Source: Bog-159 sp963709155
GTDB lineage: Bacteria > Acidobacteriota > Terriglobia > Bryobacterales > Bryobacteraceae
Reading direction: 5' to 3'
Assembly: GCA_963709155.1 (NCBI GenBank)
Contig: CAVPVD010000010.1
Location: 806,001-870,000, forward strand
DNA length: 64,000 nt
Both the position numbers and the translations under genes were made by a program. This document shows, one piece after another, positions 44,036-53,497 of the stretch. Numbering within the stretch: position 1 is the first letter of the stretch; every line of letters starts with the position of its first letter. Under the pieces are notes generated by a model. The model saw only the letters and a program-made list of their open reading frames with translations, was not told where the DNA came from and searched no databases.

Positions 44036-47000
44036 ATGCGAAAGCTATTCCTTAGTTTACCAGTTCTCGTGGCAGGGGTAGCGGTCTTGCAGGCCGGCTC
44101 CGCGCCGAACCTTCTCACTCTCAGCGCAGGCGTTGTCACGTTCAATGCTACGGGGGTGGGATCGACCTCCGTAAATTATTACGGCCTCACACTCTATAAT
44201 CCCGGCACAAATCCGGTAGCGATTAGCGGATTCAGCATTACGGGCGCGCAGGGATCCGATTTCAGTGTTGCCGCGGGCTCCTGCCCGGTCAGCCCGAACA
44301 CCCTCCCGCCTGGGCAGTACTGCTCCCCAAGCGTATCGTTCACGCCGTCGGCGGTGGGTCTCCGCCTAGCGGCCGTGGTGGTGAAAGACGTGGGCGGCGC
44401 GCCGCAATCCGCTCTGCTGACCGGCGAAGGCCTGGCGGCCACGGTGGCGGTCGCCTTTACGGTTCCGGATGTGGCCTTTCCCAGCACGCCGCTAGGAATC
44501 AGCCCGCAATACGCTCCTTCGGCGTTCATCCAGGTGCAGAACACGGGGAACGCACCCTTGAATATTCAGTCTGCGGCGGTGGCCGGCGCGGATGCCCAGG
44601 ATTTTCAGCTTACGCAGAATAGTTGCGGTTCCACAACTGTACAAGCCGGTGCGTTCTGCTATATCGGCATGGTATTTGTTCCCACGGCCACGGGACTTCG
44701 CGGCGCCGGCTTACAACTCACCGACAACGCGCCGGGCGGCGTGCAAACTTTGCCACTCAGCGGGGTGGGCTCGCCCGCCGTGAATGTGCTGCAACTCTTC
44801 CCTACCGCCGTGGCCTTCACCCCGACGAGCACGGCGGGCAACGCGCCCACCACGATTTACGTTCAGAACACCGGTACGGAAACGGTGACCATGAACGACT
44901 TCAGAATTACGGGACAAAACGCCTCGGATTTCTCGCTGGTGCAGAACAATTGCGCGCCGAGTCCATACACTCTGCCGCCGCAATACCAGTGCAATCTGGC
45001 GGTACAATTCTCTCCCGCCGCTTTGGGCTCCAGGCTGGCGAACCTGGAAATCTTCGATAGCGCCTCCGGCAGCCCACAGATTATTCCCCTCGAAGGCACG
45101 GGAGTGGGTTCCAGCGTGAATCTGAGCTTTGGGACCAGCCCGCTGGTGTTCAATTCGTCTACATTGGGCCAGGCGAACTACGGCAGCGTCAACCTGGAGA
45201 ACCAGGGCCCGGGAACAGCCCAAATCTCGCTGCAGGTCCAGGGCGTCGACGCCGCCGATTTCTCGGTGACAAATTACTGCACGCCGCTCAATCCGAATAC
45301 TTCATGCTATGTACCCGTGATTTTTACGCCCTCGGCTCCGGGTATCCGTGTGGCTACGCTCTTCGCCACCGATCCCGTATCGGGGCAAAGCATCTCCTTG
45401 TTTCTGATCGGCTCGGGCGCCGCAGCCGGAAATGCGCTGACGTTTAGCGCGCCGGTATTTCGCGCCTGTCGCTGTCGGAGACGAGAGCCAGGCTACCTTC
45501 AGCTCTCTATAACAATAACCCCTCGTCGGTGACGATCAGCCAGTTTGCGCTGGCAGGCAGCGCGAAATCCGATTTCGGAGTTTTGCAAAACGGTTGCAAT
45601 CCCGGCGCCGTAATCGGCGAATTCAGCTACTGTAGCGTAACCTTCACTTTCACGCCGTCCGCGTCCGGTACGCGGGTCGCCGAGGTCAACATCGATTACA
45701 TCGGCGGCAGCGGGCCGGTAAGCGTGCCCCTGGCGGCAGCGGGCCTGGCTCCTTCTCGTGCGCTCACGCTCGGTTCATCGGAGCTTACCTTTGAAGCCGA
45801 GCCGGTGGGTGTGCCCACGGAAGCCTCGACTTCGATCGCTAACATCGGAAGCGAGGCGGTGACTCTTAGCGGCGTTTCGCTGGCGGGGACCAATGCGCAG
45901 GACTACGCGATCACCGGCAATAACTGCCCGCAGGCGCCCGCCACACTTCCGCCATTAGGTGAGCTGCGATGTGACCCTGCAATTCACGGCATCGGCTTTG
46001 GGTACGCGGTTGGCGCGATTGCAGGTCTCGGACAACGCGTCGGGGAGTCCACAAAGCCTGCCTTTGGTCGGATTCGGCGTGAGCTCCGCTCCGGCACTTC
46101 AGGTCTATCCAAACGTGGTGAACTTCACCCCTGAGCCGCTGGGGTCGAGCGAACAGGCACAAATCCCGGTCACGGCAGTTGCCGGCATCCCGGTTTCCAT
46201 AAGTGGAATCAAAGTCATCGGTCCTAACGCCGGCGATTTCACGGCGGTCAACAACTGCCCGGCGACGCTCACCGGGACGTGCGATGTCTACGTCACCTTC
46301 ACGCCGTCGGTCACCGGAGTGCGTTTCGCGGACCTGGAGGTCCAGGACAATGCCGCGGGGAGTCCGCAAGTGGTTCCGCTGGCCGGCCTGGGAATCTCGA
46401 TCCAGCCGCCGTCGAGTGCTATCAGCCTGCTCCCGATTCCATTGACCTTCACGGAAGCGCAGGGAATCGGATATACCACCTCGACCAGCATGACGGTGAA
46501 CAACACGGGCGCTAATGACGTCCTGCTGACGGGATTTCAGATCGCCGGCGCCGCGGCTAAGGACTTCGGCATTCAGTCCAACAATTGCCCGCTGAGCCCG
46601 GCGCCTTTGCAGCCCTATCAGAGCTGCTATATCACGATCGAGTTTACGCCGACAGCGGCGGGTGTACGCCTCGCCACCTTCAAAGTGATCGACAATGCGC
46701 CAGGGAGCCCGCAGTCGATCAGCATCGTTGGGAAAGGCGTGGCCGCGGTCAAGACGTTGGCCGTGAGCCCGGCCAGCCTGACATTTAGTCCTATTCCGGT
46801 CGGCAATACCGAGTACAACGGCGGTTCAGTCAATATCGCCAATTCGGGGACGGTTCCCGTGACGTTCAAGAGTTTCAGCTTTAGCGGCGCGGATCAGGCC
46901 GACTTCAGCATCGGCGGGAATTACTGCGGCAGCACTTTGAATCCGGGAGTTAGCTGCCAGATCTACTTCAATTTCACGCCATCGGCGACGGGGACCCGTA

Positions 47001-47074
47001 TCGCCCAATTCGCCATCGAGTCGGACGCCACGCCCGCCAAGCAGACGGTATCGCTGACCGGGACAGGCGAGTAG
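44036..47074 (+). pseudogene. ASH/choice-of-anchor-D repeat surface protein, interrupted by three frame changes
   Basis: Start ATG44036 with GGAGG 6 nt upstream and a signal peptide. About 1010 codons of repeated ~110-residue Ig-like units of the ASPM-SPD2-Hydin type, each with FxxTxxGxxSxxxxxxxxNxGxxxxxxxxxxxxGxxAxDFxxxxNxC and a xFxPxxxGxRxAxLxxxD closing strand. The reading frame runs intact to about 45460, then shifts by one base near 45463 (short piece APVAVGDESQATFSS), again near 45512 (LYNNNPSSV...), and a third time near 45955 (VSCDVTLQF...), each time moving the same way so the third restores the original frame to the stop at 47074. As read, translation stops at 45532 after about 498 codons. 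Repeat-phase continuity across the breaks shows this was one gene; recent mutation or indel errors in the assembly are both possible. Confidence 0.85.
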
Positions 47075-47094
47075 GACAACGGATCTAAGACATG

Positions 47095-48747
47095 TCAGCG
47101 GCGGCTCAATTGCTGTTGCGCATACGCCAGGCCCTGGCGCGCCAGTGGGTTTGCGGGATCGCAGGATAGGGCGCGCCGATATTCCGCCGCGGCGGCTGCA
47201 AAATCGCCGGTGGCCGCGTGCACTCCGCCGCGATAGCAGTATGTCATGGCGTAACCCGCATCGATCTTCTCCGCCTGGGCCAACGCAGCCAGGGCTTCCG
47301 GCCACTGCGACTGACGGGCGTACACCAGTCCGATCTGAGAATACACATGCGCGGTCGGCTGCTGGGCGGCGGCCTGCTGCAATTTCGCCACAGCCCCGGC
47401 GGTATCCCCGGCGCACTCATCGGCCAGGCCCCAGTCGACCAACAGGTGAAAATCCGGCTTCTGCAAGCGCGCGGCCCCGGCATACTCCGCGGCGGCATCC
47501 CGGCAATTGCCGTGGATATAGTAAGTGAACGCAATTTGCGAGTGCACGCGCGCTTTTCCGGGGGATTTGCGCACGGCATCCTCCCACAAGCGGATGTCGT
47601 TGCCCCATAACTCATTGCGTTGATAAGTGACGACCGCCAGTAACGCAACGATGCCGCAGCCGGCCGCAGCCAGTGAGCGGCGGTTTATGCGCAGACGGCC
47701 TAGCCCCGCGATGGCTACCAGCAGCATCCCAACCATTGGCAGGTACAGACGGCGTTCGGCAACCGGATCTTTAATGGGTACGAATGAACTGGTGGGCAGC
47801 AGGAGCAACACGTAGACCAGGAAGCCGTAAGATGCCATCGGGCAGCGCCGCCGGGAATACCAGGCCGCGCCCACCAGAAGAAGTATCCCGGCCAGGCCAA
47901 AAATAGCGCCGTGGTCGATGATGTTCCGCGAAATGGGAAAATCCCAATCGACATTCTGCCCCGCCGGGAATACCAAAATGCGGAGGTAGACGAAAAAGGC
48001 GCGGCATTCTGTGAACAAGTATTGATACCAAGTGAGGCCCGGGATGCCGAAGCCCGCGGTTCGGGCGTGGGCCAGCATGTTGGCGACGAGTCCCAGAGCG
48101 GCCATTCCCAGGAGAGCTACGGGGATGTAGATCCGCCAGTTTCCCCGGATCCCGCGCCACGAAAAGCCGGGGTTCCAGTAATAGTCAGTCAACAAGAGCA
48201 GTCCGGGCAGCACCAGCGTATGTTCCTTTGTGGCGACGGCCGCGCCGAAAAGCGCCAGTACCGCGAGGGCGGTACTCCAGTTGGCCGCGGCGGGCCGCCG
48301 GTAGAGGAAGACGGTAAATGCCGCCAGGAAGAACAATGCGCTCAGACACTCCGAGCGTCCCGCCACGTAAGCCACCGATTCTGTTTGGATCGGATGCAGT
48401 AGAAAGACGGCGCCTCCGAATGCGGCCAGCCATGGGCTGTCCTGTCCAGCTTGGTTCAGCAGTTTCCGGAGGATCAAGAACACGAGGGCGTTATTGATCA
48501 CGTGAATCCCGACATTCACCACGCGGAAACCAAATGGGGACGCGGAGCAGGCGTAGTTGACCCAGTAACTGAACATGAGCAGCGGCCGGACGCCGCTCAC
48601 CCAGGGCCAGAATCCGCCGGGCAGTCCTTTGTAGTAGGGTAAGTCGAGATCGTCGAAGACAAAGGGCCCGTGGAGCGCCGGCGCATAGACCTGGAATGCG
48701 AGATACACCGCGGCAATGAACCCGGCGAGAATCCACCAGCGCTCCAT
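47095..48747 (-). CDS. GT-C-type multi-spanning protein with C-terminal TPRs
   Basis: 550 residues from ATG48747; the frame extends to a TTG at 48795. About ten membrane helices at 1-385, with an early periplasmic loop FVFDDLDLPYYK (about 30-41) that carries the DD of GT-C transferases using lipid-linked sugars. After NRRSLAAAGC..., a soluble region with three or four TPR units (about 410-545: RVHSQIAFTYYIHGNCRDAA, VYSQIGLVYARQSQWPEAL, MTYCYRGGVHAATGDFAAA). The layout matches bacterial relatives of TMTC O-mannosyltransferases (DUF1736-TPR). Glycosylation of exported protein is the likely role; the donor and target are unknown. Confidence 0.82.
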   Translation of the reverse strand: MERWWILAGFIAAVYLAFQVYAPALHGPFVFDDLDLPYYKGLPGGFWPWVSGVRPLLMFSYWVNYACSASPFGFRVVNVGIHVINNALVFLILRKLLNQAGQDSPWLAAFGGAVFLLHPIQTESVAYVAGRSECLSALFFLAAFTVFLYRRPAAANWSTALAVLALFGAAVATKEHTLVLPGLLLLTDYYWNPGFSWRGIRGNWRIYIPVALLGMAALGLVANMLAHARTAGFGIPGLTWYQYLFTECRAFFVYLRILVFPAGQNVDWDFPISRNIIDHGAIFGLAGILLLVGAAWYSRRRCPMASYGFLVYVLLLLPTSSFVPIKDPVAERRLYLPMVGMLLVAIAGLGRLRINRRSLAAAGCGIVALLAVVTYQRNELWGNDIRLWEDAVRKSPGKARVHSQIAFTYYIHGNCRDAAAEYAGAARLQKPDFHLLVDWGLADECAGDTAGAVAKLQQAAAQQPTAHVYSQIGLVYARQSQWPEALAALAQAEKIDAGYAMTYCYRGGVHAATGDFAAAAAEYRRALSCDPANPLARQGLAYAQQQLSRR

Positions 48748-48840
48748 GGATTTCTTTGGTTTGGCGTGGACCCAGGGGACTTTGGGCGGCGGCAAACGAC
48801 CAGCTTACCGCGTGCCCGCGAGGAATGCCCCGCCGCTTTG

Positions 48841-49013
48841 ACGCCATGCCTGTGTTTGAGGCTCAAGCGTTATATCGGAGACGAGCGGTGGGACGCTCCC
48901 TCACGGTCGCGGCTCGGACGGTCGCGGCTCGGACGGTCGCGGCGCAGACGGTCGCGGCGCAGACGGTCGCGGCTCGGACGGTCGCGGCTCGGACGGTCGC
49001 GGCTCAGCCCTCT
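48841..49013 (+). repeat. composite intergenic repeat, copy F
   Basis: Starts ACGCCATGCCTGTGTTTGAGG, continues GGAGACGAGCGGTGGGACGC and the core, then seven 15-bp units (48905-49009) of the GGTCGCGGCTCGGAC type, two of them GGTCGCGGCGCAGAC. It ends 28 bp before the tricorn start. It occupies the 48748-49041 divergent gap. Confidence 0.9.
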
Positions 49014-49028
49014 TGAATCAACTCGCGC

Positions 49029-49034
49029 GATACT
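49029..49034 (+). promoter_or_regulatory. -10-like GATACT, 7 nt before the tricorn start
   Basis: GATACT, then AGTGTTT, then ATG49042. Predicts a leaderless or near-leaderless transcript. No Shine-Dalgarno sequence. Confidence 0.4.
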
Positions 49035-49041
49035 AGTGTTT

Positions 49042-52000
49042 ATGCATCGAATCCTTTGCGCGCTTCTTCTCTTAAGCCCATTCGCCAGCGCCCAAACCGG
49101 GCATTTATTATTCCGGAGCCCGGCTCTCAGCCGGACGCAAATCGTGTTTTCCTATGCCGGAGATCTCTGGTCCGTCCCGCGTGGGGGCGGCGAGGCCAAA
49201 CGGCTGACCACAGCGCCGGGAGTAGAAACCGATCCGGTGTTCTCGCCGGACGGGTCGTCGATCGCCTTCACCGGCGAGTACGACGGCAACGTGGATGTTT
49301 TCGTCATGCCCGCCGAAGGCGGCGTGCCGCGGCGCCTGACTTATCATCCTGGCCAGGATGGCGCAGTCGGCTGGACGCCGGATGGCAAGCGCGTGCTCTT
49401 CGTCTCGTCGCGCGCGGTCCCCAATGACGGCGCGAGGCTGTACACCTTGCCTGTCGAAGGCGGTGGGTTGCCCGAAGAATTGCCCCTGCCGATCGCGATC
49501 GAGGGATCCTATTCCGCCGATGGATCGCACCTGGCCTACGTGCCGCTGTTTCAGTGGCAGCAAGCCTGGAAGCGATATCGCGGCGGGCAGACGCGCAAAA
49601 TCTGGATCGCCAACCTGGCGGATTCGAGCGTGGTGAAGGTTCCGCGCGACAATTCGAACGACTTCAACCCCATGTGGGTGGGCGACCGGATCTACTTTCT
49701 TTCGGACCGGGAAGGGCCGGTCACGTTGTACTATTACGACACCAAGACCCAGAAAGTCACACGCGCCATCGCGAATCATGGCTTGGACTTCAAATCGGCT
49801 TCGGCGGGACCGGGGGCGATCGTCTACGAGCAGTTCGGCGAATTGCATTTATACGACTTGAAAACCGGCCTAACGAAGCCAGTTCCGGTGACCCTGGCGG
49901 GAGACTTGCCCGAGTTGAGGCCGCATTACGTCAATGTAGCCAAGCGGCTGCGGAATGCCGACATTTCGCCGAGCGGACTGCGGGCGGTGTTCGAAGCGCG
50001 CGGCGAGATCCTGACGGTTCCGGCGGATAAAGGCGATCCGCGCAACCTGACCAATAGCACGAATGTGATGGAGCGCGAGCCGGTATGGTCGCCCGATGGG
50101 CAAAGCATCGCTTACCTGTCGGACGAATCGGGTGACTACGCCTTGCATATCCGCAATCAGGAAGGCACCGGCGATACGATAAAGATTCCCCTGGGAAAGG
50201 CGTTTTATACGACGCCGCGGTGGTCGCCGGACAGCAAGAAGATCGCCTACCTGGACAACCACTCCCATCTTTTCTATGTGGATCTCGCGGCGAAAAAACC
50301 GGTCCTGGTGGAGACGGATTACTACTATACAAGCACCGGATTAACGCCGGCCTGGTCGCCGGACAGCCAATGGCTGACGTACTCGAAGACGTTGAAGAGC
50401 CACATGGCGGCCATCTATCTCTACTCGCTGGCGAGCGCGAAGAGCACGCAGGTGACCGACGGCATGAGCGACGCGGAAAATCCGGTATTCGATAAGAACG
50501 GGAAGTACGTATACTTCACCGCCAGCACCAATTCGGGCGTGGCGATGCAGCCGGATATCGAGAGCTTTTCGCGGCCGGTTTCGGCGAGCGTATATCTGAT
50601 CGTGCTGTCCAAGACCGAACCGTCTCCGCTGGCGCCCGAGAGCGACGACGAGAAAAAGAAGGACGACGCGAAGAAAGACGACGCGAAGAAAGAGGACGGC
50701 AAGAAGGACGAAGCCAAGAAAGACGACAAGGACAAGAGCGCGGACAAGGTCGAAGTGAAGGTCGATCTGGAGAAGATCGGCCAGCGTATTCTGTCGCTGC
50801 CCATGCCACCGGTCCGGTATGTGGCCCTTGAAGCGGGCAAGGCTGGCGTGGTGTATGCCATCGAAGCACCCGCGCCAAATCCCCAGGCGCCGCCGGTCTT
50901 CACGGTGCATCGCTTCGATCTGAGCAAGCGAAAGGCCGACGTGGTGGTCGGTGGCGTCAAGAGTTTTCAGGTGTCGTTCAACGGCGAGAAAATGCTCTAC
51001 CAGCAGGACGACAAATGGACGATCGCCGAACCGCCTCCGATGCCTGACGGCAACGATGGCCCACCGCCGAAGCCCGGGAACGAAAAGACCCTGAAGACCC
51101 AGGATCTGGAAGTGAGGGTGGATCCGCCGGCGGAATGGAAGCAGATGTTCCATGAAGTCTGGCGCATCGAGCGCGAGTTTTTCTACGATCCGCACTATCA
51201 CGGTTTGGATCTGCAGGCGGCCGAGGAGCGCTACGGGGTCTATTTGAGCGGCCTGGCATCGCGCGACGATCTGAACTACCTGTTCACCGAGATGCTGGGC
51301 AATATGACGGTCGGTCATATGTTTCTAGGTGGCGGCGACCGGCCGGAAGTGAAGCATGTGCGTACGGGGCTGCTCGGGGCGGACTATGCGATCGAGAAGG
51401 GGCGATACCGGTTTGCGCGCGTTTACGATGGCGAGAACTGGAATCCCGATCTGAAAGCGCCGCTGACACAGCCGGGCGTCAACGTGACCGCGGGCGAATA
51501 CCTGCTGGGGGTGAACGGGCGGGATTTGCGGGGTACCGACAGCCTCTACAGCTTCTTCGAAGAGACCGCCGGGAAGACCACCCTGCTGAAAGTCGGGCCG
51601 GATCCCACCGGCGCAAAATCGCGCGAGGTGAGCGTGGTGCCGGTCGAAGACGAATCCAGCCTGCGGCACCTGGCGTGGATCGAGGACAACCGCCGCAAGG
51701 TCGACCAAGCGACCGGCGGACGGGTGGCCTACATCCACATGCCCGACACCTTCTTCGGCGGCTATACCAGCTTTATGCGCTACTTCTTCGCGCAGGTAGA
51801 TAAGGAGGGGGCGATCATCGACGAAAGATTCAACCATGGCGGCGCGCTGGCCACTGACATCATCGAGTATCTGCAGCGTAAGTTAATGAGCGTGGCCAGT
51901 TCGCGCGACGGCGCGGACTTCCTGCAGCCGCAGGGCGCGATTTTTGGGCCGAAGGTGATGATCGTCAATGAATTCGCGGGCTCCGGCGGCGACGCCATGC

Positions 52001-52326
52001 CGTGGTACTTCCACCGCGCGGGCGTGGGCAAACTGATCGGCGAACGCACCTGGGGCGGCCTGGTGGGGTTGACCGGATATCCCGAGTTGATGGATGGCGG
52101 CGTGGTGATGGCGCCCAGCGTGGCGATCTGGAATCCCAACGGCACCATGGACGTGGAAAACCACGGCATCACGCCGGATATCGAAGTGGAACAGGACCCG
52201 GCGGCCGTGCGGCAGGGGCACGATCCGCAGTTGGAAAAGGCGATTGCGGTGGTAATGGAGGAACTGCGGGAGAATCCGCCGCCGGTGATCAAGCGGCCGG
52301 TGTATCCGAATTACTCCAAACCGTAA
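49042..52326 (+). CDS. tricorn-like S41 serine protease, exported
   Basis: 1094 residues. Signal peptide MHRILCALLLLSPFASA. Two beta-propellers of WD40/TolB type (about 25-330 and 330-620, repeats with xPDGxxIAFxSxxxG). A low-complexity Lys/Asp linker (about 534-573, 50641-50760) interrupts the second. PDZ domain about 760-840 (LLGVNGRDL), then the S41 catalytic domain with VNEFAGSGGDAMPW (nucleophile Ser near 978) and GERTWGG; an N-terminal motif GNMTVGHMF corresponds to the tricorn His region. Tricorn trims peptides to small products; exported acidobacterial forms probably act in the periplasm (inference). Confidence 0.92.
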   Translation: MHRILCALLLLSPFASAQTGHLLFRSPALSRTQIVFSYAGDLWSVPRGGGEAKRLTTAPGVETDPVFSPDGSSIAFTGEYDGNVDVFVMPAEGGVPRRLTYHPGQDGAVGWTPDGKRVLFVSSRAVPNDGARLYTLPVEGGGLPEELPLPIAIEGSYSADGSHLAYVPLFQWQQAWKRYRGGQTRKIWIANLADSSVVKVPRDNSNDFNPMWVGDRIYFLSDREGPVTLYYYDTKTQKVTRAIANHGLDFKSASAGPGAIVYEQFGELHLYDLKTGLTKPVPVTLAGDLPELRPHYVNVAKRLRNADISPSGLRAVFEARGEILTVPADKGDPRNLTNSTNVMEREPVWSPDGQSIAYLSDESGDYALHIRNQEGTGDTIKIPLGKAFYTTPRWSPDSKKIAYLDNHSHLFYVDLAAKKPVLVETDYYYTSTGLTPAWSPDSQWLTYSKTLKSHMAAIYLYSLASAKSTQVTDGMSDAENPVFDKNGKYVYFTASTNSGVAMQPDIESFSRPVSASVYLIVLSKTEPSPLAPESDDEKKKDDAKKDDAKKEDGKKDEAKKDDKDKSADKVEVKVDLEKIGQRILSLPMPPVRYVALEAGKAGVVYAIEAPAPNPQAPPVFTVHRFDLSKRKADVVVGGVKSFQVSFNGEKMLYQQDDKWTIAEPPPMPDGNDGPPPKPGNEKTLKTQDLEVRVDPPAEWKQMFHEVWRIEREFFYDPHYHGLDLQAAEERYGVYLSGLASRDDLNYLFTEMLGNMTVGHMFLGGGDRPEVKHVRTGLLGADYAIEKGRYRFARVYDGENWNPDLKAPLTQPGVNVTAGEYLLGVNGRDLRGTDSLYSFFEETAGKTTLLKVGPDPTGAKSREVSVVPVEDESSLRHLAWIEDNRRKVDQATGGRVAYIHMPDTFFGGYTSFMRYFFAQVDKEGAIIDERFNHGGALATDIIEYLQRKLMSVASSRDGADFLQPQGAIFGPKVMIVNEFAGSGGDAMPWYFHRAGVGKLIGERTWGGLVGLTGYPELMDGGVVMAPSVAIWNPNGTMDVENHGITPDIEVEQDPAAVRQGHDPQLEKAIAVVMEELRENPPPVIKRPVYPNYSKP

Positions 52327-52349
52327 GGAGCATAGCGTAAAATGGCGTG

Positions 52350-53456
52350 ATGGCCGCGGCTACCGATCGTCTGTCGGGCACGTTCTGGCTCCTGTTCCTG
52401 TACGACGTGTGCGAGGAGATCAGGCTGGAGGAGTTGCGCGCCATCCTCGGAGCGCAACCGGCCGGGCGCGAACCCAGTTTCCGGCGTCCTACGCCCGAAT
52501 ACGTGCGCTTTGAAAAGCCGCCGGTCATTGAGGCTCTGGAACCGCTGCGGCTGGAAACCGGCGAGCGATTGCAGGCGCACATGCATTACTACGAATACGG
52601 CGTGGTAAGCATCGAGCTGCAATTGCCTTTCGAGTTCGACTGGCGGGAGTTGATGCGCCTCTCGAGCCGGTCGATCGCGGCGCCGGAGATCGAGAAGCAG
52701 GCGGCCGATTGCGTCCGGCGAAGCCTGGCGCGCGCGCAGCCCGCCCTGGTGAAGCCGTACACCGACTGGCTGGCGGAAGACTACTACATCATCCAGCTCC
52801 GGCCCATGATGCAGAGCGATGGCAGCGTAGTCACCGGCGAGGAACTGATCGCCGAACGCGGCGAGGAAATCGCGCAAGTGGTGCGCGGCGAAGAAATGCG
52901 CCTGGCCGAAGACGAGCGCATGGAGATCCTGCAATCGCGGCGCTCCTATTATCCGGACGACCTCGTGGTCATCGGCTGGACGGCGGCTTTGGTCTATGAC
53001 ACGCCCGAAGACGCCCTGCCTGTGATGCAATTGCTGGAATATGCCAATTCGCAGTTGATCGAGTTCCGCTATTACGACGAGACGCTGACGCGCTTGCTGG
53101 CGGATGTGTACCGGTCGCTCGATAAGGGTACGGGCGTGCTGGCGCGCTGGCGCCTGGCGCGGGAGGCCGGCCGGCTGAATACCATCCGATTGGACGTGCG
53201 CGAACTGACCGAGCGCATGGACAATTCGATCAAGTTTCTCAGCGACATGTATTCCGCGCGCGTATACCGGCTGGCCGCGGGCAAGGTGGGCGTGACGGAT
53301 TACCGCAAGCTGGTGGATGAGAAACTGCACACCGCCGGCGACTTGTATCAGTTCATGGTGGACCAGTTCCAGCAAGGGCGCGCCTTTGTGTTGGAGCTGA
53401 TGGTCGTGGTGATTCTGGTAATCGAGTTGGTGTTTTTGTTTGAGGGAAAGATGTAG
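52350..53456 (+). CDS. RMD1/DUF155-like protein with C-terminal membrane helix
   Basis: 368 residues from ATG52350 (GTG52347 precedes it). N-terminal alpha/beta region with YYEYGVVSIELQLPFEFDW (about 82-100), resembling the YGVVVFW strand of DUF155; a middle helical region; and a long helical C-terminus in which RLNTIRLDVRELTERMDNSIKFL precedes a helix ELMVVVILVIELVFLF (about 349-364). Eukaryotic relatives (RMND1, Mrx10) anchor translation to the inner mitochondrial membrane; bacterial function is unknown. The assignment rests on pattern only. Confidence 0.65.
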   Translation: MAAATDRLSGTFWLLFLYDVCEEIRLEELRAILGAQPAGREPSFRRPTPEYVRFEKPPVIEALEPLRLETGERLQAHMHYYEYGVVSIELQLPFEFDWRELMRLSSRSIAAPEIEKQAADCVRRSLARAQPALVKPYTDWLAEDYYIIQLRPMMQSDGSVVTGEELIAERGEEIAQVVRGEEMRLAEDERMEILQSRRSYYPDDLVVIGWTAALVYDTPEDALPVMQLLEYANSQLIEFRYYDETLTRLLADVYRSLDKGTGVLARWRLAREAGRLNTIRLDVRELTERMDNSIKFLSDMYSARVYRLAAGKVGVTDYRKLVDEKLHTAGDLYQFMVDQFQQGRAFVLELMVVVILVIELVFLFEGKM

Positions 53457-53485
53457 AGTGCCTGCGGCACGGCTGGGCCAGTTGC

Positions 53486-53491
53486 TATACT
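53486..53491 (+). promoter_or_regulatory. -10-like TATACT, 6 nt before the GTG start
   Basis: TATACT, TGCTCG... up to GTG53498, the same spacing as uvrB. No Shine-Dalgarno sequence lies in the gap. Confidence 0.5.
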
Positions 53492-53497
53492 GCTCGC

